Shown here one piece after another: positions 18,697-26,771 of a stretch of 64,000 bases of DNA; within the stretch, counting starts at the first letter, position 1, and each line of letters opens with the position of its first letter. This DNA is from Flavobacterium humidisoli. GTDB taxonomy: Bacteria > Bacteroidota > Bacteroidia > Flavobacteriales > Flavobacteriaceae. Both the position numbers and the translations under genes were made by a program. A model generated the notes under the pieces. That model was not told where the DNA came from and did not search any database. It saw nothing but the letters and a program-made list of their open reading frames with translations. The DNA lies in assembly GCF_023272795.1 (NCBI RefSeq), contig NZ_CP096829.1, forward strand, positions 682,001 to 746,000, written 5' to 3'.

Positions 18697-18817
18697 GCAC
18701 GCGGATAAAACGGATTTACTTTCGTAAAAACGCGGACAAAAACGGATTTTTTTTCTTTATACAAACCCGTTTTTATCCGCGTTTTCGTGATAACGAATCT
18801 GCGTAATCCGCGTCAAA
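18697..18817. repeat. 'gcggataaaacggatt' inverted repeat element
   Basis: Forward words GCGGATAAAACGGATTT and GCGGACAAAAACGGATTTTT are mirrored by CCCGTTTTTATCCGCGTTTT and AATCCGCGTC within about 120 bp. Together they form a hairpin-prone element of the same general style as the 'gccacgaag' and 'gccacagatt' families. There is no supportable ORF in this gap. Confidence 0.6.
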
Positions 18818-18877
18818 ATTTATACTATTTCAGTATCACCCAACGGGTTAAGTTTATAAAAAATTCAATCCATACAA

Positions 18878-19792
18878 ATGAAATTATTAGTAACCGTTTT
18901 ATTTCTTACTATTTCGCTTTTCGCGAAAGCACAAAACCTTTACATCAAAACTTACGGAAACGAAAAGAATAAAACCATCATTTTTATTCATGGCGGACCA
19001 AGTGGCAATGCGACTTTGTTTGAAGGAACAACGGCTCAAAAACTAGCCGATTTAGGTTTTTATGTAATCGCTTACGACCGAAGAGGCGAAGGAAGATCTG
19101 CAGATCCTGATGCTAAATTTACTTTTGAAGAAGCTTCTCAGGATATAAATTCGATTTATAAAAAATATAACTTAAAGAAAGCGACCATATTAGCTCATAG
19201 CTTTGGCGGTTTGGTTGCTACGCTTTATACCAATAAATATCCGCAAAATGTGAGTGCTTTGGTTTTGGCTGGCGCGTTGTTTTCTCAGCAAGAAACTTAT
19301 GATCATATTGTAAATACGCTGAAGAAAAAATACAATACCGATTCTGAACAATTGAAGAAAATCAGTATTGTAGAAAATCTAAATAAAAATTCTGCTGCAT
19401 ACAGAAAAGGATGTTACGAACTTGCAGGAGAAAATGGCTTTTTTAAAATGCCAAATCCGACTGCAGAATCCAAAAAGCTTTACGCCGATTACGAAGCTGG
19501 AGAATTTTATAAAACCAACATTCGAAATAAAAATGCGCCGTTAGTTTTTTATCAAAACGAAAAACAAAATAACATCGATACGCGTCCGATATTAAAGAAA
19601 ATTAAAACCGCTGATGTTCCTATTTATGGAATTTATGGAAAACAGGATGGTATTTTTTCATCCGCACAAATAAATTCTCTAAAGGCAATAACTGGAGAAA
19701 ATCACTTTGCTTTCATTGATAATTGCTCGCATTATTTGTTTGTTGACCAACAAGCAGCATTTCTTTCTAACCTAAAAAAATGGCTAAAATAG
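18878..19792 (+). CDS. Secreted alpha/beta hydrolase
   Basis: A 304-residue alpha/beta-hydrolase. A Sec signal peptide is visible (MKLLVTVLFLTISLFAKAQ, cleavage after AKA or at Q). The oxyanion region IFIHGGPSGN, the nucleophile elbow AHSFGGLVAT (Ser in G/A-H-S-F-G-G), and the C-terminal His in DNCSHYLFVDQ are present; the acidic residue is probably in YGKQDGIF. The HGGP start is typical of proline iminopeptidase-like hydrolases. The substrate is not known, and a periplasmic location is inferred from the signal. A terminator follows. Confidence 0.85.
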   Translation: MKLLVTVLFLTISLFAKAQNLYIKTYGNEKNKTIIFIHGGPSGNATLFEGTTAQKLADLGFYVIAYDRRGEGRSADPDAKFTFEEASQDINSIYKKYNLKKATILAHSFGGLVATLYTNKYPQNVSALVLAGALFSQQETYDHIVNTLKKKYNTDSEQLKKISIVENLNKNSAAYRKGCYELAGENGFFKMPNPTAESKKLYADYEAGEFYKTNIRNKNAPLVFYQNEKQNNIDTRPILKKIKTADVPIYGIYGKQDGIFSSAQINSLKAITGENHFAFIDNCSHYLFVDQQAAFLSNLKKWLK

Positions 19793-19847
19793 TCTTATTA
19801 TGAGATAGAACTTCCTAAAGAAGCAAAACCACAAACATTTTATAAAT

Positions 19848-19889
19848 AGCTAAAAATCAATTATTAATAATAGATTTTAGCTTTTTTTT
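19848..19889 (+). terminator. Terminator after the hydrolase gene
   Basis: AGCTAAAAATC pairs with GATTTTAGCT (one bulged base) across a 14-base loop, followed by a T run. Confidence 0.55.
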
Positions 19890-19926
19890 ATGCTTTTGTT
19901 AATCAAGTATTAATACAAAGACTCCG

Positions 19927-19934
19927 TATCTTTG
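19927..19934 (+). promoter_or_regulatory. -7 element before the first 118-residue paralog
   Basis: TATCTTTG fits TAnnTTTG and lies 18 bp before the ATG at 19953. Confidence 0.35.
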
Positions 19935-19952
19935 TGGCCTAAAAAAATTGCC

Positions 19953-20309
19953 ATGAAAGATATCGAACAGATATACCGAAACGATTTTGGAATTTCATTT
20001 TATTGGAAAGAAGGCAACCAAATTATATCAGATAAAATCCAGTTGCTTTTTAAACAAATGGGATTCTATTTTTCAGTTCAAGAATTAAATGAATTTCACG
20101 ATTTAATTGAAGACTGCGTAACAGATCATCATAATTATGACTTAAATGGTGTAAAACGCGCCTTCGATAAATTTTTATTAAAAACCCCTTATGTTGCATT
20201 GGATTTAGAAATATCTCCAATTGAATTAAATTCTATAAAAGACTTGGTTGATGGTTCTTTATTTCGACTTAATCTTAATGAATATATTTACGGTTCGGGC
20301 ATGAACTAA
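19953..20309 (+). CDS. Hypothetical protein, tandem paralog 1
   Basis: A 118-residue soluble protein beginning MKDIEQIYRNDFGISFYWKE. The start at 19953 is chosen because the next gene, a clear paralog of the same length, starts at the equivalent Met; the upstream in-frame Met overlaps the promoter. No known domain was recognised. Conserved blocks shared with the paralog are FYFSVQELNEFHDLIEDC, KFLLKTP, and LKSIKDLV-GSLF with a Y-GSGMN ending. It lacks the Cys cluster of its neighbour. A local duplication is evident; the function is unknown. Confidence 0.75.
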   Translation: MKDIEQIYRNDFGISFYWKEGNQIISDKIQLLFKQMGFYFSVQELNEFHDLIEDCVTDHHNYDLNGVKRAFDKFLLKTPYVALDLEISPIELNSIKDLVDGSLFRLNLNEYIYGSGMN

Positions 20310-20420
20310 AGCGTTTCCAACTATTTCAAGAGCCAAATTCCAACTTTTACTGTGCTTAGCTGAGAAAGATTTTTTCAAATTTTTATGATTTTTTTATTTA
20401 GAATTAATATAAATAATATT

Positions 20421-20428
20421 TATATTTG
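20421..20428 (+). promoter_or_regulatory. -7 element before the second 118-residue paralog
   Basis: TATATTTG fits TAnnTTTG and lies 20 bp upstream of the ATG at 20449, so each paralog seems to have its own promoter. Confidence 0.4.
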
Positions 20429-20448
20429 TTGAAATAAAAGGATTTACG

Positions 20449-20805
20449 ATGAGAGAAATTGAACAAATATATCATAATAACTTTGGAATAGCTTTTTACT
20501 GGAAAGATCACAATACTACGATTTCAGACAAAGTACAATTGGTTTTTAAAGAAACTGGCTTTTATTTTACAGTTCAGGAATTGAATCTTTTCTGTGATTT
20601 GATTGAAGATAGCATGATTGAAAACTCTTGTTGCGAAGCGTGCGAAATGAAATATTCTTGCCATAAATTTTTATTGAAAACACCTTGTAACTCCATAGAT
20701 TTAGCTGTAAACATGACCGAATTGAAATCGATTAAAGATTTGGTCGAAGGTTCTTTATTTAAAATTGAACTAGATGAATATGTTTATGGAGTTGGCATGA
20801 ATTAA
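20449..20805 (+). CDS. Hypothetical protein, tandem paralog 2 (Cys-rich)
   Basis: A 118-residue protein closely similar along its whole length to the preceding gene product (IEQIYHNNFGIAFYWKDHN, FTVQELNLFCDLIEDS, KFLLKTP, LKSIKDLVEGSLF, YGVGMN). It differs mainly in a central insertion-like stretch with four extra cysteines (CCEACEMKYSCHK, C-x2-C-x5-C) that could bind a metal or form a redox centre. It lies 139 bp after paralog 1 with its own -7 element. The function is unknown. Confidence 0.75.
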   Translation: MREIEQIYHNNFGIAFYWKDHNTTISDKVQLVFKETGFYFTVQELNLFCDLIEDSMIENSCCEACEMKYSCHKFLLKTPCNSIDLAVNMTELKSIKDLVEGSLFKIELDEYVYGVGMN

Positions 20806-20888
20806 GAAGCATTCTAAATATTTTAACGTCTTTTTTTCATTATTGAAATATATTTTGATTCCATTCAAAAAAAAGTATATTTACAGCA

Positions 20889-22100
20889 ATGAAAAAAGCT
20901 GTATTTCTACTTACCATAACCGTTCTGGCAATTCTTTTCGCCAGTTGCAATAACAAATCAGAGGAATATATTGACCCGCGCGGAACTGATTATGCCGGTT
21001 CAGAAAGTTGCATACAATGTCACAAGGTACAATCTGAAATGGCATTTCAAAGTTCGCACTTTAAAGCAACCTCCCCCGCTATTTTAGGAAATGTTTCGGG
21101 TGATTTCGATTCTAAAAATCATACTTTCATTTATGATAAAGACACCAAATTGGTGATGGAAAAGCGTGGAGACAGCTTGTATCAAGTTGTATATAAAAAC
21201 GGTAAAGAAACGGCTAAATACAAATTTGAAATTGTGTTTGGAACCAAACATGCTCAAACTTCAGTTTACTGGAAAGACAATAATACATACGAGCTCCCAG
21301 TTTCTTTTTATCATTCTATAAACAATTGGGCAACAAGTCCAGGCTTCCCTGCTGATAAGCCTTATTTTGACCGCATGGTGGTAAAAGATTGCTACTCTTG
21401 CCATAGTTCTAATATTAGCTCACGAACGGTAGATCAAAGTTCTGCAAATAAAAACTTTATGTCGATGGATGTTGAAGACATAATAAATAAAAAAACTATA
21501 GTTTACGGAATTGATTGCGAACGATGCCACGGCCCAGCTAAAAAACACGTTGAATTTCATTTAAAGAATCCAAACGTAAAAGTGGCCAATAGCATTACCA
21601 GTTTTAAAACCTTAAACAGGCAGCAAAAACTTGACGCCTGTGCTTTATGCCACGCAGGTAATGATGGAATGAAATTAAAATCCCGTTTTGAGTTTAAACC
21701 TGGAGATAATTTATCGGAGTTCTTTCGCGAAACCAAAAGCATTAATGACACAACAAACTTTGATGTACACGGCAATCAGTATCGATTAATGGCACAGAGT
21801 AAATGTTTTATAAAAAGTGATAAAATGGATTGCATTACCTGCCATAATCCACATGAAAATGCTTCTAAAAACTTGGCTTCCTATTCTAAAATCTGTATGA
21901 GCTGTCACGAAGGTTTAAAACATAAAGAAACTACTTTAAAAACAATGCCTGAGAAGTTATTGGCCAGCAATTGTGTAGAATGCCATATGCCTAAAAAAGC
22001 GTCTGGAGCAATTAAATTTCAGCTTTCAAACAGTAAACAACTTTCAGAATATATTCTGCGAACACATAAAATCGGAGTTTATCCAACAAACGCAAAATAA
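20889..22100 (+). CDS. Multiheme c-type cytochrome lipoprotein (seven CxxCH)
   Basis: A 403-residue protein. A lipoprotein signal peptide ends at LFASC (Cys20), so it is probably anchored in a membrane facing the periplasm or surface. Seven heme c-binding motifs are visible in order: CIQCH (41-45), CYSCH, CERCH, CALCH, CITCH, CMSCH and CVECH. The spacing is like cytochrome c554/tetraheme-type domains, with HGPAKKHVEFH carrying possible distal ligands. A role in periplasmic electron transfer is expected; the partner reductase is not nearby. A hairpin directly after the stop ends the unit. Confidence 0.9.
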   Translation: MKKAVFLLTITVLAILFASCNNKSEEYIDPRGTDYAGSESCIQCHKVQSEMAFQSSHFKATSPAILGNVSGDFDSKNHTFIYDKDTKLVMEKRGDSLYQVVYKNGKETAKYKFEIVFGTKHAQTSVYWKDNNTYELPVSFYHSINNWATSPGFPADKPYFDRMVVKDCYSCHSSNISSRTVDQSSANKNFMSMDVEDIINKKTIVYGIDCERCHGPAKKHVEFHLKNPNVKVANSITSFKTLNRQQKLDACALCHAGNDGMKLKSRFEFKPGDNLSEFFRETKSINDTTNFDVHGNQYRLMAQSKCFIKSDKMDCITCHNPHENASKNLASYSKICMSCHEGLKHKETTLKTMPEKLLASNCVECHMPKKASGAIKFQLSNSKQLSEYILRTHKIGVYPTNAK

Positions 22101-22112
22101 AAATTTTGCGTT
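22089..22112 (+). terminator. Terminator overlapping the cytochrome stop
   Basis: AACGCAAAAT at 22089-22098 and ATTTTGCGTT at 22103-22112 pair perfectly across a four-base loop. The left arm includes the last codons of the cytochrome gene. Confidence 0.5.
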
Positions 22113-22154
22113 AAAATTTCCACGATGCCTTTTGATTGATTTTTACCGTATTAA

Positions 22155-22211
22155 TTTGCCCTTTTGACTTTCGACTTTTGACCTTCGACTTTTGGCTTTT
22201 GACTTTCGACT
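22155..22211. repeat. 'gactttcgacttttg' tandem words
   Basis: Five to six imperfect copies of TTTTGACTTTCGAC-like words lie in tandem in the gap between convergent genes. Non-coding. Confidence 0.5.
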
Positions 22212-22219
22212 AACTTAAA

Positions 22220-22963
22220 CTATTTCTCGAATTTTTTAAGTTCAAATTTCTCACCATCAAAAACACCATAAGTAAAATAGCCGATCCAATCTCCAAGATT
22301 GACATATTCGGAATTTTCCCCAACCGGAATAATCATTGGTAAATGACGGTGTCCGAAGATAAAATAGTTGTAATGTTTGGTTTCTAGTTTTCGTTTAGCG
22401 TATAAAACCAACCATTCGTTTTTTTCGCCTAAAAACTTCACATCTTCGTCACCAGAAATCAGTTTATTTTTGACTGATAAATATTGAGCCAAACTAACTC
22501 CAACATCTGGATGCAACCAACGGAAAAGCCATTTTGAAAACGGATTCGTAAAGACTTTTTTCATTCTTTTATAACCTTTATCACCAGGACCTTTTCCATC
22601 TCCGTGGCCAATTAGGAATGTTTTTCCGTTAAAAGTAAATTCTTTATTATCATGATAAACCGGAATATTCAATTCGGTTTCAAAATAATCGTTCATCCAT
22701 AAATCATGATTTCCGACGAAAAAATAAATCGGAATTCCGCTGTCGCGAATTTCAGCCAGTTTGCCTAAAATTCGAACAAATCCCTTTGGAACAACCGTTT
22801 TATATTCAAACCAAAAATCAAATAAATCTCCCAGTAAAAAAATCGCTTCTGCATCTTCTTTAACCTCATCAAGCCAGGCCACGAATTTCTTTTCGCGCGG
22901 TAAACTCAATTCTGGAGTAGGCGCACCAAAATGCTGATCTGAAGCAAAATATATTTTTTTCAT
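22220..22963 (-). CDS. lpxH: UDP-2,3-diacylglucosamine diphosphatase
   Basis: A 247-residue calcineurin-like metallophosphoesterase that cleaves UDP-2,3-diacylglucosamine to lipid X in lipid A synthesis, at the inner-membrane face. The metal ligands are all visible: SDQHFG (D-x-H), LLGDLFDFWFEY (GD), FVGNHDLW (GNHD), IGHGDGKG (GH-D-G) and FGHRHLP (GHRH). Residues after GHGDGKGPGDKGYKRMKKVF match the LpxH family rather than generic phosphatases. It lies upstream of nothing on its strand and is separated from queD by a repeat-bearing gap. Confidence 0.9.
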   Translation of the reverse strand: MKKIYFASDQHFGAPTPELSLPREKKFVAWLDEVKEDAEAIFLLGDLFDFWFEYKTVVPKGFVRILGKLAEIRDSGIPIYFFVGNHDLWMNDYFETELNIPVYHDNKEFTFNGKTFLIGHGDGKGPGDKGYKRMKKVFTNPFSKWLFRWLHPDVGVSLAQYLSVKNKLISGDEDVKFLGEKNEWLVLYAKRKLETKHYNYFIFGHRHLPMIIPVGENSEYVNLGDWIGYFTYGVFDGEKFELKKFEK

Positions 22964-23027
22964 TTAGATTTTTAGATTACTAGACTTCTTAGAATTTTAG
23001 ACTTTATCTATATGAGCGAAGTCAAAG

Positions 23028-23055
23028 AGTTTGGAATTTGGAATTTAAAAAATTG
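23028..23055. repeat. 'ggaatttggaattt' words
   Basis: TTTGGAATTTGGAATTTAAA is a short tandem word repeat between queD and lpxH, of the same family as those at about 740-785 and 40205-40265. Confidence 0.4.
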
Positions 23056-23068
23056 AAAATTAATCTTT

Positions 23069-23521
23069 TTACAAATTATCAGAAGCGTACCATTCTGCAA
23101 ACGACGATTCTGTTTCTTGAAGCTTAAGAGAGAAAAGAGAAATTCCTTTTGGAAGTCTTGCCACGATTCTTTCAGCAAAATCTACCACCATGTTTTCGCT
23201 TGTTGGCTGATAATCTACCAAAATAACATGATGTCCACGGTTTTTCAATTCATTTGCCAATTCGATATGCGGAGTTGTCTGATTAAAAACAGTTGCATGG
23301 TCAAATTGATCGACAATTTCTTCTTTTACAATTTTCTTTAGATCCGAAAAGTCAATTACCATTCCGAACTTTACATTCGATCGATCTGTAATTGGCGAGC
23401 CAATAACCGTTACCGATAATTTATAACTGTGTCCGTGAACGTTCTTGCATTTTCCGTCGTAACCGTACAAAGCGTGACCGGTTTCGAAACTAAATTGTTT
23501 TGTAATTCTGATATTACTCAT
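23069..23521 (-). CDS. queD: 6-carboxytetrahydropterin synthase
   Basis: A 150-residue PTPS-family enzyme converting 7,8-dihydroneopterin triphosphate into 6-carboxytetrahydropterin for queuosine synthesis. Zinc-ligand histidines are seen in FETGHALYG and NVHGHSYKL, with the catalytic Cys between them (GKCKN). The GMVIDFSDLKKIV block is characteristic, and the C-terminal glutamate lies in QETESSFAEWY. The flavobacterial context gives no other queuosine genes in the window. It is followed on the same strand after about 100 bp by lpxH; co-transcription is possible. Confidence 0.9.
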   Translation of the reverse strand: MSNIRITKQFSFETGHALYGYDGKCKNVHGHSYKLSVTVIGSPITDRSNVKFGMVIDFSDLKKIVKEEIVDQFDHATVFNQTTPHIELANELKNRGHHVILVDYQPTSENMVVDFAERIVARLPKGISLFSLKLQETESSFAEWYASDNL

Positions 23522-23554
23522 CGATGTTTAATTTTAAGCTCGCAAATTTACAAA

Positions 23555-23731
23555 TTAATTGCCGTTTTTAGCTCTTTTTTTAGCACGAGTATACATCCAC
23601 AAAGCAATTCCGCCCAAAACTAGAAACGGAATAAAAGATCCAATGACAACCCCAATCTGATAACCGCTGTCTGGAGCATCTTTAATTTTCTCTGCAATGT
23701 CAACCTTTTGCATTAACGAAATAATAGTCAT
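23555..23731 (-). CDS. Small single-pass membrane protein (58 residues)
   Basis: An ORF of 58 codons starting ATG at 23731, reading MTIISLMQKVDIAEKIKDAP, then one hydrophobic helix (about 22-47, IGVVIGSFIPFLVLGGIALW) and a basic tail (TRAKKRAKNGN). The amphipathic N-terminus, glycine-rich helix and positive C-terminus look like a real small inner-membrane protein, and the frame is clean. It lies 33 bp upstream of queD on the same strand and could share its transcript. The function is unknown. Confidence 0.65.
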   Translation of the reverse strand: MTIISLMQKVDIAEKIKDAPDSGYQIGVVIGSFIPFLVLGGIALWMYTRAKKRAKNGN

Positions 23732-23821
23732 GTTAATAATTTATAAAGTGAAAAATTGATTTTAAAACATTTTACAAAACTATGTTCCTATTTGTCTAAA
23801 ACCAATGACTTATATCATACC

Positions 23822-24586
23822 TTATTTTTTAAACTGAAGCAAAGCGTTTTTAGTGAAATCAGACAAAACGAGCTTACCCGTAATTGCAGCACGCTCAAAC
23901 AAAAGAGATTCCCATTGTTCTGTTCCTTCCCAAATAATCTTTTTCATTTCGTAAAGTGCTTCAGGATTATATGAACTTAGCTTTATTGCAAAATTTTCAA
24001 CCTCAGCATCGAGATTTTCAGCTTCGCATAAAACCGAAAAAAGTCCTTTTTCAAAAGCCCAATCTGCCGATTTCCATTCATGTGCCGCCAATGTCATTTG
24101 GGTCATTGCTGTTTTTCCTATTTTTCTTGAAACTGCTGGCTCAATTACAAAAGGACCAATTCCGATCGCTAATTCCGAAAGTTTTATGTCACTATGCGGA
24201 GTCGCAAAAACATAATCGCAGGCCGAAATAATTCCGACACCGCCGCCCACTGCTTTTCCCTGCACACGTCCGATTATAATTTTATTACAATTTCGCATGG
24301 CATTCAATAAATGAGCAAAACCTGAAAAGAATTCGACACCTTGTTCTTCGTTTTCTACTTTCAAAAGCTCATCAAAAGAAGCTCCAGAGCAAAACGTTTT
24401 TGCGCCTTCACTTTTTAAAATAATAACCGAAACGTTTTCATTTCGGCTTAATGCATTTATTTCGGCAGTAAGACGATCTAATAATTGTCGCGGAAAAGAA
24501 TTACTTGCAGGATGACCAAACTGAACCGTTGCAATTGTATTTTGAAAAGAAGTTTCTAAACTTCCGTTTACATTTTCTAAACTCAT
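23822..24586 (-). CDS. Enoyl-CoA hydratase/isomerase family protein
   Basis: A 254-residue crotonase-fold protein. The CoA-binding/oxyanion stretches are visible: KSEGAKTFCSGASFDELL, where acyl-CoA oxyanion backbone NH groups sit, and GRVQGKAVGGGVGIISACDYVFA, the second oxyanion Gly region. The acidic residue normally giving hydratase activity lies around SELAIGIGPFVIEPAVSRKIG. Similar flavobacterial genes act in methylglutaconyl-CoA or phenylacetate/fatty-acid steps, but the substrate cannot be fixed here. It is transcribed alone, opposite to the tRNA. Confidence 0.85.
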   Translation of the reverse strand: MSLENVNGSLETSFQNTIATVQFGHPASNSFPRQLLDRLTAEINALSRNENVSVIILKSEGAKTFCSGASFDELLKVENEEQGVEFFSGFAHLLNAMRNCNKIIIGRVQGKAVGGGVGIISACDYVFATPHSDIKLSELAIGIGPFVIEPAVSRKIGKTAMTQMTLAAHEWKSADWAFEKGLFSVLCEAENLDAEVENFAIKLSSYNPEALYEMKKIIWEGTEQWESLLFERAAITGKLVLSDFTKNALLQFKK

Positions 24587-24691
24587 AAAAAACAGATTTA
24601 AAAGTAAAGTTACGCTTTTGAAAAATAATACTCCAGAAACTCAGTGAAATTTGTTTTTTGAAAATTATTTAACTTTATTTGCTAACGCTTT

Positions 24692-24768
24692 GGGGGATTA
24701 GCTCATTTGGCTAGAGCGCTACGCTGGCAGCGTAGAGGCGACCGGTTCGAATCCGGTATTCTCCACCA
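24692..24768 (+). tRNA. tRNA-Ala (anticodon GGC)
   Basis: A complete cloverleaf: acceptor GGGGGAT with ATTCTCC (two G-U pairs), D arm GCTC...GAGC, anticodon stem CTACG/CGTAG with loop CTGGCAG (anticodon GGC), variable AGGCG, T arm ACCGG-TTCGAAT-CCGGT, discriminator A and encoded CCA. A terminator hairpin follows 10 bp later. Confidence 0.95.
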
Positions 24769-24777
24769 CAAACGAAA

Positions 24778-24815
24778 AACCCTTGTAAATTTTGTTTTAC
24801 AAGGGTTTTTAATTT
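24778..24815 (+). terminator. Terminator after tRNA-Ala
   Basis: AACCCTTGTAAA pairs with TTTACAAGGGTT, followed by a T-rich run. It may also serve the convergent lipoprotein gene on the minus strand. Confidence 0.75.
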
Positions 24816-24838
24816 ATTTAGATTATAAAAATCCAATC

Positions 24839-25855
24839 TTACTCATATTCAAAAACAGTAATATCGGTTGTATAATTAAATCCAGCAGCGTCATACTTTA
24901 TTAAGTAACCCTCCTCATCATAGAAATATTTCGGAATTGCTTCAAATTGTGACTGCCAGATCCCATTAGATAAAATTTTTGCAGCAATTTTTGTGACATG
25001 AAGATATTGATTATCCAATCTATAATACGGTTCTTTATTATAAACCCCAGCTTTATTACGGTCAAATGTATATACTACATAACTAGTTAAAGTTCCAGTT
25101 TGATCTTCATTAACAGCATACCAGCTTTTAATATAGCTTGTGTCATCTGGATAAGTATATTTATAGTTCATTTGTAAAACATCATGAATGTAAAAATAAA
25201 CATCGCTAATCCTATCTTGTTCATCATAAAAATACTTATAACTTACAAAACCGTCTTTTTCAATTCGTTTATCAATTAAACCTTTATCGTTATAGGTATA
25301 ACTGCTTCCAAATGCATAAGACGAAATCATTTCATTTAAAGAACCGCTTTCATTATATGTAAAACTAAAGCTTTCTGGTGTATTAGTATTACCATTGTTT
25401 GTATACACTTTAGCTGCTTCAATTTTAGTAAGCTGTCCTAAATTATTATACTTATATACAAGTTCGTAATCTCTTTCTGTATTTTTATTTAGAGCTGTTT
25501 CTACCGTATCATATAAATTTTCTGAAGGCAGATCTTTATATATACCGGCATCTCTATCAAGATAGTATTGATAAATTTTACCCATGTAATTTTGGGCAAA
25601 CTTAGTAGATCGTATTAGTCGTTTTCGAGTTTCATTACTTTTTGAAGTTTTAGAAGAACCAATATTTACAATAGCAGGCTTCATCATTTCTGACTTTGGA
25701 AGAACAGGTTTTGGCTTTACGGGATCTACAGGTTTTGGTTCTACAGGAATTACAACTTCAGGTTCTACAGGTGGTTCATCTGAAGAACAGCTAGTCATTG
25801 TAAATTGAAATAAAATGGCAAAAAACAGTAGTAATTTAAGTAGTTTTTTCTGCAT
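24839..25855 (-). CDS. Hypothetical lipoprotein with YD-like repeats
   Basis: A 338-residue protein. A lipoprotein signal ends in the lipobox FTMTSC (Cys near 23), followed by SSDEP and a Pro/Glu/Val/Lys-rich spacer (PVEPEVVIPVEPKPVDPVKP...). The remainder contains repeated Y-N-x-x-G/Y-x-Y-D motifs (YNNLGQLTKIE, YNESGSLNEM, YNDKGLIDKR, YFYDEQDRISDVY, YFYDEEGYLIKYD) like Rhs/YD-type beta repeats. It is probably displayed on a membrane surface, because SSDE after the lipidated Cys resembles the Bacteroidota lipoprotein export signal. No enzymatic motif was seen. Confidence 0.75.
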   Translation of the reverse strand: MQKKLLKLLLFFAILFQFTMTSCSSDEPPVEPEVVIPVEPKPVDPVKPKPVLPKSEMMKPAIVNIGSSKTSKSNETRKRLIRSTKFAQNYMGKIYQYYLDRDAGIYKDLPSENLYDTVETALNKNTERDYELVYKYNNLGQLTKIEAAKVYTNNGNTNTPESFSFTYNESGSLNEMISSYAFGSSYTYNDKGLIDKRIEKDGFVSYKYFYDEQDRISDVYFYIHDVLQMNYKYTYPDDTSYIKSWYAVNEDQTGTLTSYVVYTFDRNKAGVYNKEPYYRLDNQYLHVTKIAAKILSNGIWQSQFEAIPKYFYDEEGYLIKYDAAGFNYTTDITVFEYE

Positions 25856-25950
25856 ATTGATCGATTATTTAGAGCACTAATATACCATTTATCTCATCAC
25901 ACTAATCAGATAATTATCTTATTTTTTGCAGTCTTTTTTTCGATGTTTAC

Positions 25951-26127
25951 TTATTTCTCATTAGCAGAATCATCTGCATCAACTCTATCTTTCTCAGCTT
26001 TTTTAAAATCATTATTGAGCAAATTTTCCAATTTCTTTTTTTCTCGCTGATTTTTTCTGATTGTTAGCACAACAAGAATAATTACCAATACTGCTACAAT
26101 CGCTATTAAACTCCAATTAATATCCAT
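25951..26127 (-). CDS. Small single-pass membrane protein (58 residues)
   Basis: An ORF of 58 codons starting ATG at 26127: a short N-terminus, one hydrophobic helix (about 5-22, WSLIAIVAVLVIILVVLTI), then a highly charged Lys/Glu/Asp-rich tail (RKNQREKKKLENLLNND, ending ADDSANEK). This helix-plus-charged-tail layout is common among genuine small flavobacterial membrane proteins. It lies alone in an otherwise empty 470-bp gap between two divergently placed genes. Confidence 0.65.
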   Translation of the reverse strand: MDINWSLIAIVAVLVIILVVLTIRKNQREKKKLENLLNNDFKKAEKDRVDADDSANEK

Positions 26128-26327
26128 AGTTTTAATTTTTAATTAAAAGTAAATAATTAAAATTATCTTTCATGTTATCAAACAGTTAACTGTTTTTACT
26201 AACAAATAAATTTTATTCTGATACAATAAAACTTTTGAAAAATATTTCTTCAAAACTGTTTCCTATTTTTGTGTATCTAAAAATCTTCAAAAGAAGATAT
26301 TGATAATAATTTTATAAGCCACTCAAA

Positions 26328-26771
26328 ATGAATCAAACTTTAAAACATAAAATATTCTCATTCATAAAGAAACCCCTTATAATTGCAGTTTTATTTTTCG
26401 TTTTTACTTTAATAGAAATCTATTGGGCAATGGGCAGTTTCTCAGACAAACCATCAAGTGCTTGTTTGGATTGTTCTTTTTTTGACGATGCTTATTTAAT
26501 GACTTTATTTTCTACTGTTTTCTTATCCATAGTTTTTCTGGCTCTTTCATTCATTAAAAACAGTACTCTAAAAGTTATACTTCAATTACTAATCCTAATT
26601 TCTGTTTGGTTTTTCTGGAATTACACCATTTTTGTAGATCGAGAATCTTCATGGAGCACTTATCTTTTTAAAGAGGAAATAATGTATACCCTTGAATTTT
26701 CCTTCCTTCCTATTTCAATTTTATCTCTTGTTACAATATTTACTTTAAACTATATTTCAAGAAAATTATGA
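26328..26771 (+). CDS. Hypothetical four-helix membrane protein
   Basis: A 147-residue protein with four hydrophobic helices (about 15-35, 62-80, 85-103 and 122-142). The loop after the first helix is Cys-rich and acidic (SSACLDCSFFDD). No family was recognised. It overlaps the next gene by 4 bp (ATGA), a translationally coupled pair. Small integral proteins like this often occur in pairs, but no function can be read. Confidence 0.7.
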   Translation: MNQTLKHKIFSFIKKPLIIAVLFFVFTLIEIYWAMGSFSDKPSSACLDCSFFDDAYLMTLFSTVFLSIVFLALSFIKNSTLKVILQLLILISVWFFWNYTIFVDRESSWSTYLFKEEIMYTLEFSFLPISILSLVTIFTLNYISRKL

